The notes beneath the pieces were generated by a model. That model saw nothing but the letters and a program-made list of their open reading frames with translations, was not told the DNA's origin and did no database searches. A program made the translations under genes and the position numbers. Positions 7,501 to 11,084 of a DNA stretch of 11,084 nt are shown here, piece by piece; position 1 is the first letter of the stretch; every line of letters begins with the position of its first letter. The stretch is from Bifidobacteriaceae bacterium (GTDB lineage Bacteria > Actinomycetota > Actinomycetes > Actinomycetales > WQXJ01). The stretch is taken from the NCBI GenBank assembly GCA_031278665.1, contig JAITKC010000174.1, forward strand, positions 1 through 11,084. The letters run 5' to 3'.

Positions 7501-9997
7501 CTTCCAGGGTCGCGGTCACCTTGACCACCAGCGGTTTGCCGACGGCCTCGGCGGCCGGGACGAAGCCCGCCCCGTTCGACCCTTCGGCGACCGCGCCCTT
7601 GGCGGGGGTGCCGTTTTGGTCTTCGAACCACTCATAGGCCAGCGTCGCGCCCTCGGGCTCGACTTCGACGGCGGCGCTGACGGTTTGGCCGACCAGCGCC
7701 CGGCCGCTCAGTTCGACTTCGGAGAGCACGATGTCGCCGGGGGCGACCTCGAGGACCGGCAAGTTGACGAACGCCGCCGTCCAACCCACCACATTGGCCG
7801 AGGTCACCTGCGCCGACAGGCGGTGGCCCGCCCAAGCCGGCAACACCAAAACGGAAGCCGAGTTGGCGCCGTCGATGGCGGCATCGTCCAAATACCACTG
7901 GTAGACCGCTGCCGCCTCGGGGGAGAACTCAGGCGCGGTCAGGCTGACCGTCTGGCCGACCTTCGGCGTGCTGGTCGAATAACTGGACGAGGTCACCACG
8001 GCCGACAGTTTCTTGACCACCGGCGCGGTTGACAGCGTGCGGACGAACGGCTGGTAGGAGCCGTCCGCCACCGACGCGGTGACCTCGACCGAGACCACAT
8101 GGTCGGCGTAAGCCGGCTCAATGTAAAGGCTCGCGTTGGTGGCGCCGTCGATCCGCCGGCCGCCAACCGACCACTGGTAGGCGAGGTCGGCCGCCGGGGA
8201 GAACTCGCCGCCCTCGACCGCGATGGTGTCTTCGATCGTCGGGTTGGCGTTGTCCAGCGCCAACGGGGTGACCACCGCGAGTTCGCCGGGCACCACTGTG
8301 GGGCTGCGGAAAACTTCCCGCCAGACCAGATCCTCGCCGAACTGCGAGGGGATCATCGAGGTCAGGTGCGAGGGCGCGGTGACGGTGACCTCGAGTTGGC
8401 GTCCGACGGCCGCGGCCGGGACCTCGATCGACGTGCCCGTCCCGATTACCTGGTCCGAGCCGGCGATCCGCCACTCATAGGTGATCTCATCGATCTTGGT
8501 CTTGACGGGATTCCACTCGCCGGCGCTGATCGCGACCGACTGGCCGACAACCGGCTGGCCGGCGTCGAAGGCTGGCGCCGTGTCCGGCGCGGCCTGGAGG
8601 TATTCGACCAGTTTGTCATAGGCCTCTTGGGCCAGAGCTTTGAGCGCGTCGCTGATCTTTTGGCCGACGGCCTGCAGGTCGTCGGTCTGCGCGTCCAATT
8701 CCACGACGATGCCGAACTCCGCCAGCGCATCGGTCAGCCGCTGGTACAGGTCGGTCCTGATTTCGAGGATCTTGTCGTTGATTCGCTCGACGATCTCATC
8801 TTTGACCGCGCGCAGCAGGGCGTTCGTGACGATCTCCTGGACGTTCATCTTGGCCAGGACTTCGTCGTAATACTGCTGCGAGTTGGAGGTGACCTGAACG
8901 CCCACTTCCTCCAAAGCACCAGCGGCGACGGCCAACTTGACCATGCTCTTGTTCCAGCCGGTCACCGTCAGGGCCGCCGGCTTGCCCAGCAGTTTGGGGT
9001 CGACGCACTGGGGATACAGCGTGAAGCTAAGCCCGGTTGTGGGCGTGACGCACAACTGGTCGTTGCTATTCAGCTCCGCGGTGTACTCCTGGCTCGTCAA
9101 ACTGAGACCCTTACGGTAGTTTAGAGTGACTTTCTGGCCTGGGGCGGTGAAGGTGTGACCATTAAGGAGATTGGTCACAATTTTGAGTGTGTAACCTACT
9201 TCGTACTCCCAAGCGACGTCATAGTAGGACAAGTTCACGTCTTGGTAGCTCTCGCGATGGCTGTCGCTGGTGTAGCCCAAGAAAGTGTTCTCGGCGGCTG
9301 TCGACACCACATGGCCCAACAGGACCGTATCCTCCAGCGGCGACTTCACCGGCACGCCCAGGACATCGATTGGCGCTTTGTTGAAGATCGTGTCGGCCAC
9401 CGCCTCCATGGCGTCGGCCATGGCGGCGTCCACGATCTCGCCGCCGTCCAGGGCGCCGGTCAGGTCGACCACGGCGTAGGCGATGGCGCGGGCCAACACG
9501 TCCTGGGTGAAATCGCTGTCCAACACGGTGTCGACGGCGTCAGAGGCCAAAACCTCGTCGATCACGCCGTTGACCAAGTCGAGAACCGACTGGTCGGCTA
9601 TCCCGAGTTCGCCCAGCTCGGTCGCCACGGCGCTCTTGATCAGCGGCGCCGCCAACTCCACGATCTTGTCGCTGGAGGCCAGGTAGGTCTCGATCACCGG
9701 GGTCACCATCGCGCCGATCATCTCCGGTGTGATGAGCTTCCCGATTATCCCGGAAAGGGTCTTCGAATCCCCCAGGGTCTCGGTCACCAGTTCCATCAGC
9801 GCCTCTTTGGTGGCGACGTTCTGCTCGATGTATTCGTTCTTGTCTTCGAAGGAGCCGCCTTCGGGGTACTGGTCGGCGGCGAACGCCGCCGGCACGGCGC
9901 CTACCAGCACCAGCATGGTTGAGCCAAGGATGAACCCGACTCCCCGGCGCAGCCACCCCCCAAACGCTCCGGCCGGTTTGTCCGAGCCTGTCGTCAT
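4520..9997 (-). CDS. Giant secreted protein: helical N-terminus, twelve Ig-like domains, FG-GAP/VCBS repeats (1825 residues)
   Basis: Probable exported surface or adhesion protein; the ligand is unknown. ATG at 9997 has GGGAAG (10003-10008) five bases upstream. A signal peptide (WLRR, then a hydrophobic core at 19-35) should be cut after AFA at 38-40. Residues 45-235 and 375-470 are mostly helical. Between them, about 240-345 is beta-rich and holds the protein's only two cysteines, Cys316 and Cys331, a likely disulfide. Residues 476-1568 are twelve Ig-like domains of 86-100 residues, each with a core aromatic-x-Trp (from YEW 507-509 to YEW 1519-1521). Residues 1583-1825 are five FG-GAP-type units with calcium-loop aspartates such as GDLNGDGKVD (1685-1694). 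No LPXTG motif or C-terminal membrane anchor is visible, so it is released or held non-covalently. It ends with TAA and a hairpin terminator. No enzymatic domain is recognised. Confidence 0.92.
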   Translation of the reverse strand: MTTGSDKPAGAFGGWLRRGVGFILGSTMLVLVGAVPAAFAADQYPEGGSFEDKNEYIEQNVATKEALMELVTETLGDSKTLSGIIGKLITPEMIGAMVTPVIETYLASSDKIVELAAPLIKSAVATELGELGIADQSVLDLVNGVIDEVLASDAVDTVLDSDFTQDVLARAIAYAVVDLTGALDGGEIVDAAMADAMEAVADTIFNKAPIDVLGVPVKSPLEDTVLLGHVVSTAAENTFLGYTSDSHRESYQDVNLSYYDVAWEYEVGYTLKIVTNLLNGHTFTAPGQKVTLNYRKGLSLTSQEYTAELNSNDQLCVTPTTGLSFTLYPQCVDPKLLGKPAALTVTGWNKSMVKLAVAAGALEEVGVQVTSNSQQYYDEVLAKMNVQEIVTNALLRAVKDEIVERINDKILEIRTDLYQRLTDALAEFGIVVELDAQTDDLQAVGQKISDALKALAQEAYDKLVEYLQAAPDTAPAFDAGQPVVGQSVAISAGEWNPVKTKIDEITYEWRIAGSDQVIGTGTSIEVPAAAVGRQLEVTVTAPSHLTSMIPSQFGEDLVWREVFRSPTVVPGELAVVTPLALDNANPTIEDTIAVEGGEFSPAADLAYQWSVGGRRIDGATNASLYIEPAYADHVVSVEVTASVADGSYQPFVRTLSTAPVVKKLSAVVTSSSYSTSTPKVGQTVSLTAPEFSPEAAAVYQWYLDDAAIDGANSASVLVLPAWAGHRLSAQVTSANVVGWTAAFVNLPVLEVAPGDIVLSEVELSGRALVGQTVSAAVEVEPEGATLAYEWFEDQNGTPAKGAVAEGSNGAGFVPAAEAVGKPLVVKVTATLEGHTTATQSAATGPVESNQIQVDAQINGQAQVGRELTVEVSTPATPVSDLAYQWFVDGQAVDGATSDSYTVRPADAGKTVSVQVTATPKDAAYPAVQVERSAGKAAEGLIELGAVSLDNSKPQVGQTVTVVVDSVHPADAKLGYVWFSAGQAVGKGSSYTPTADDLGKALRAEVTANLDGYATATASATAAEPTGLGTIKLSNPVISGTAQVGAKLTASATAEPADDVKLTYFWYRGQTLRAGGPEYIPTASDLGKELRVVVLASASGYGNSRSEATTQGAVVAGSKDPSELELTTPQMYAPHLATVGETVMATAMATAGATITFEWFSDAAATEPALGDPFGDHGEYFIPSAMAVGSTLYVKATAQLAGYSTVATATSNGVPVYTNVLDVTAKIKGVAKVGVELSAGASAAQDADATLSYVWKVNGTEVGYDSSYTPTADDAAKTVLLTVRAEPSRAPWAAGEASAESGPVAKGDVTLTGLAFDTTAPVVGAEVRVTGPSSVPTGRKVTYTWHRGHSKGVTLAEDVVAYTPVPDDLGFELVVVATAAGDAGYNPAVATAQSAAVGLGAIKLDAPVVTGQPVVGLELSAEALAQPETASVSYVWMRGATPVGEDAAYTPVPEDLGQSLSVVATARASGYGDSRAETVIGEVKAGAFTVGALSVSPAPVVGVASKASVASVPSGASVAYEWKVAGKAVSSAQSYTPAAAQVGKSLTVSAVVSKAGYTSKTVSFGPVQVKGNAAAGANNYRSFTLSPDMDEDGKGEVVAVHASGEVHVFPADKNGALGAAKTIDQVDPANRVIAPGDLTSDGKDDLVYIDKDGKLWLRYGAGGHKLAGEAKQIGWGWTGWRAIPSGDLNGDGKVDLLGINNSNGKLFFYPGLGNGQFGSKVQVGWGWSDYQLFSGGDLNKDKKNDILGIDAGGKLFFYPGNGNGTFGSKSQVGWGWTEYTLASGADLNGDGIADIIGRKDQTGDLYYYRGVGKGEFASKVLVGKDW
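4523..5251 (-). repeat. FG-GAP/VCBS repeat array at the C-terminus
   Basis: Five units begin near residues 1583, 1633, 1682, 1731 and 1781. Each carries a DxDxDG-like or DxNxDG-like calcium loop: DMDEDGKGE (1587-1595), GDLTSDGKDD, GDLNGDGKVD, GDLNKDKKND and ADLNGDGIAD. The motif GWGW recurs exactly every 49 residues (WGW at 1674, 1723 and 1772; 147 bases), and the phrase GKLFFYPG is shared by units three and four. Such repeats form beta-propeller blades; a full propeller usually has seven, so five recognisable blades leaves the closure unclear. The fourth unit has Lys where the loop usually has Gly. Confidence 0.85.
5294..8572 (-). repeat. Twelve tandem Ig-like domains
   Basis: The core aromatic-x-Trp of each domain starts at residue 507, 607, 699, 788, 883, 975, 1063, 1156, 1252, 1342, 1433 and 1519. 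Most domains also show a VGxxL/V entry, an SYTPxxxDLGKxL-like turn and a VTAxxxGY strand, the plan of actinobacterial secreted Ig-like repeats. Domains 1-3 are a distinct subtype with FSP or WNP before the core, and 2-3 share IDGAxxxS; 4-12 carry the ADDLGK-like turn. The array would form an extended stalk lifting the C-terminal FG-GAP part from the cell. Confidence 0.85.
5549..7735 (-). repeat. Two-copy block duplication of four Ig-like domains
   Basis: Domains 4-7 (residues 755-1117) and 8-11 (1120-1483) correspond in order. The core aromatic-Trp positions are offset by 368, 369, 367 and 370 residues. Individual pairs share features found in no other domain: GATLAYEWF/GATITFEWF (4/8), INGQAQVG/IKGVAKVG (5/9), a domain ending in GLG (6/10), and IKL with a later SGYGxSR (7/11). 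The copies have diverged, so the duplication is old. Confidence 0.7.
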
Positions 9998-10235
9998 GAT
10001 GTCTTCCCACTTTCGTTAGTTCTGATTTCGGTTACCTCGGGACAACCAATTTCGCCCCCGGCCTATTCCCAACCGGCGCCCTCGAATGTGCTCCGGACCA
10101 ACCCCGGCCGGCGCTAGCGCACGGCAAAATCAATCGCCGCGCCCGCCCGATGTCGATCAGCCAGGCGGCGCTGGGCCGCCCGGCCGCGATTTGGGCCGCG
10201 TTCGCGCCGTCGACTTGGCGGACCTGGGTGACTGG
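9998..10235. other. Intergenic region between polyol dehydrogenase and giant-protein genes
   Basis: No gene is supported. On the minus strand it should contain the end of the dehydrogenase transcript and the promoter of the giant-protein gene, but I see neither a clear terminator nor a good -35/-10 pair. GGGAAG at 10003-10008 is the ribosome site of the giant-protein gene. GCGCTAGCGC at 10111-10120 is a perfect palindrome of unknown meaning. Bases of about 10137-10235 retain strong G/C bias at the codon third position of the neighbouring gene, discussed among the findings. Confidence 0.5.
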
Positions 10236-11084
10236 CTACGCCAGCTCGCGCAGGGCGCGCAAAGTGGCCGCCGCGCCCTGGCGGCGCAGGGAGTCCAACG
10301 CCCACAGATAGGGTTCGGCGAATTCGGGGCGTTCGGCCAAGTCGCCGAAGAACATGCGCTGGCGGACAAAAGCCAGCGGGTCGTCCCGCTGGGCTCGCGC
10401 CGCCCGCGTGATCTGGTCGAGCGCGTTGTCGACAATCGGGATGGCCTGGCCCTGTTCGTCCACGCCCTCGCAATAGCGCGCCCAGGCCGCGCAAATGCCG
10501 GCCGACCGGCGCACGTCGCCGCCGCGCGCGAGCTGCGCGTTGATCACCGGCACCAGCCACTTGGGAATCCGGTCCGAACCCTCGGCGGCCAGCCTGGCGA
10601 CCGTGTCGCGCACTTCGGCGTTGCCGAAACGCGAGATCAGCTCATGTTTATAGGCCGCCAAGTCGACTCCGGCGACGGGCCGCAGAGTCGGACTGGCCTC
10701 CAAATCCATATAAGCGAGAAGGAAGGCCGCCATATCGGGGTCGCGCGCGGCATCGTGCACATAACGGTGGCCGGCCAAATAGGCGAAGTAGGCGATGCCC
10801 TGATGCGAGGCGTTGAGCAGGCGCAGTTTCATCAACTCGTAAGGCTCGACATCGGCCACCATCTGGACGCCGGCCAATTCCAGGCGGGGCCGGCCGAGCG
10901 GGAACCAGTCGGTCAGCGCCCACTGCGTGAAGGACTCCGAAACCACCGGCCAGCCGTCCTCGATCCCGTAGCGTTCGGCCACGTCGCGCCGGTCCTGGTC
11001 GGTTGTCCGCGGGGTGATGCGGTCGACCATCGAGGACGGGAAGGCCACGTTCTGGTCGACCCAGTCCGCCAAGTCGGCGTCCCG
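10236..11084 (-). CDS. Mannitol 2-dehydrogenase family protein, C-terminal part (cut by window edge)
   Basis: Long-chain polyol dehydrogenase, most likely NAD-dependent oxidation of D-mannitol to D-fructose in the cytoplasm. The 282 visible codons are open to the window edge, so the N-terminal Rossmann domain and start lie outside. The family signature VAFPSSMVDRITP lies 12 residues into the visible part, followed by ESFTQWALTD and DVEPYELMKLRLLNASH. The latter contains the catalytic KxxxxNxxH arrangement (Lys encoded at 10827-10829, with Asn and His 5 and 8 residues later). The wording PYELMKLRLLNASH and YVHD is closer to mannitol dehydrogenase than to fructuronate reductase (UxuB), but arabinitol or related activity remains possible. 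About 196 residues follow the catalytic Lys, close to the 198 of the Pseudomonas fluorescens enzyme, so the TAG at 10236-10238 is its true end. Substrate is inferred. Confidence 0.9.
   Translation of the reverse strand, partial: RDADLADWVDQNVAFPSSMVDRITPRTTDQDRRDVAERYGIEDGWPVVSESFTQWALTDWFPLGRPRLELAGVQMVADVEPYELMKLRLLNASHQGIAYFAYLAGHRYVHDAARDPDMAAFLLAYMDLEASPTLRPVAGVDLAAYKHELISRFGNAEVRDTVARLAAEGSDRIPKWLVPVINAQLARGGDVRRSAGICAAWARYCEGVDEQGQAIPIVDNALDQITRAARAQRDDPLAFVRQRMFFGDLAERPEFAEPYLWALDSLRRQGAAATLRALRELA

Noticed and set aside
6791..8032. 413-codon open frame antisense to the Ig-like array
   Set aside because: Same reason: Arg/Gly/Asp-rich shadow of a GC-biased repeat-encoding gene.
9155..9922. 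255-codon open frame antisense to the N-terminal region of the giant protein
   Set aside because: The sense strand has a signal peptide, ribosome site and continuous homology to secreted repeat proteins; the antisense product is His/Gly/Arg-rich with no family.
10111..10120. GCGCTAGCGC palindrome as a terminator or operator
   Set aside because: Short, GC-rich, with no U tract in either direction and not near a recognisable promoter; left as an observation only.
10150..10308. Short plus-strand frame starting ATG at 10150
   Set aside because: No ribosome site, and most of it is antisense to the dehydrogenase C-terminus.
10114..10560. 148-codon minus-strand frame overlapping the polyol dehydrogenase
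   Set aside because: Out of frame with the clear dehydrogenase, Arg/Ala/Gly-rich, no ribosome site.
1..11084. CRISPR array, tRNA/rRNA genes, insertion sequences or phage genes
   Set aside because: No spaced identical repeats, cloverleaf, transposase or terminal inverted repeats seen; the only repeats are the protein-coding Ig-like and FG-GAP units.

Overview
The window is high-GC DNA with strong G/C bias at third codon positions. It carries a 2-oxoglutarate decarboxylase (Kgd) in which an E2-type acyltransferase domain is fused ahead of a thiamine-diphosphate E1 domain. That fusion is typical of Actinomycetota, and a secreted protein with actinobacterial-style Ig-like and FG-GAP repeats fits the same phylum. 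I cannot place it more precisely from sequence alone.

Layout: 1-333 is a non-coding leader holding the best promoter candidate (140-167), a palindrome at the likely start of transcription and several TTGAC repeats. 334-4179 (+) is kgd, intact in frame and motif order except for a TAG codon at 2302-2304, where relatives have the Leu of the conserved NPSHLE motif. Convergent to it, 4229-4405 (-) encodes a 58-residue protein of unknown function. 4472-4501 is a hairpin terminator for the next gene. 4520-9997 (-) encodes an 1825-residue secreted protein: signal peptide, a unique helical N-terminal region with an A+T-richer insert, twelve Ig-like domains, and five FG-GAP/VCBS calcium-binding repeats. 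9998-10235 has no gene I can support. 10236-11084 (-) is the C-terminal part of a mannitol 2-dehydrogenase family enzyme that runs off the window edge.

The genes do not form an obvious pathway. kgd (TCA cycle) and the polyol dehydrogenase (D-mannitol/D-fructose) are central and peripheral carbon metabolism; the giant protein is probably an exported surface or adhesion protein. The two most notable points are the single amber codon in an otherwise well-conserved core enzyme, and a block duplication in the giant protein: Ig units 4-7 match units 8-11 in order, with a constant offset of about 368 residues. I found no phage, transposon, CRISPR or RNA gene, and no clear evidence of a new multi-gene system.
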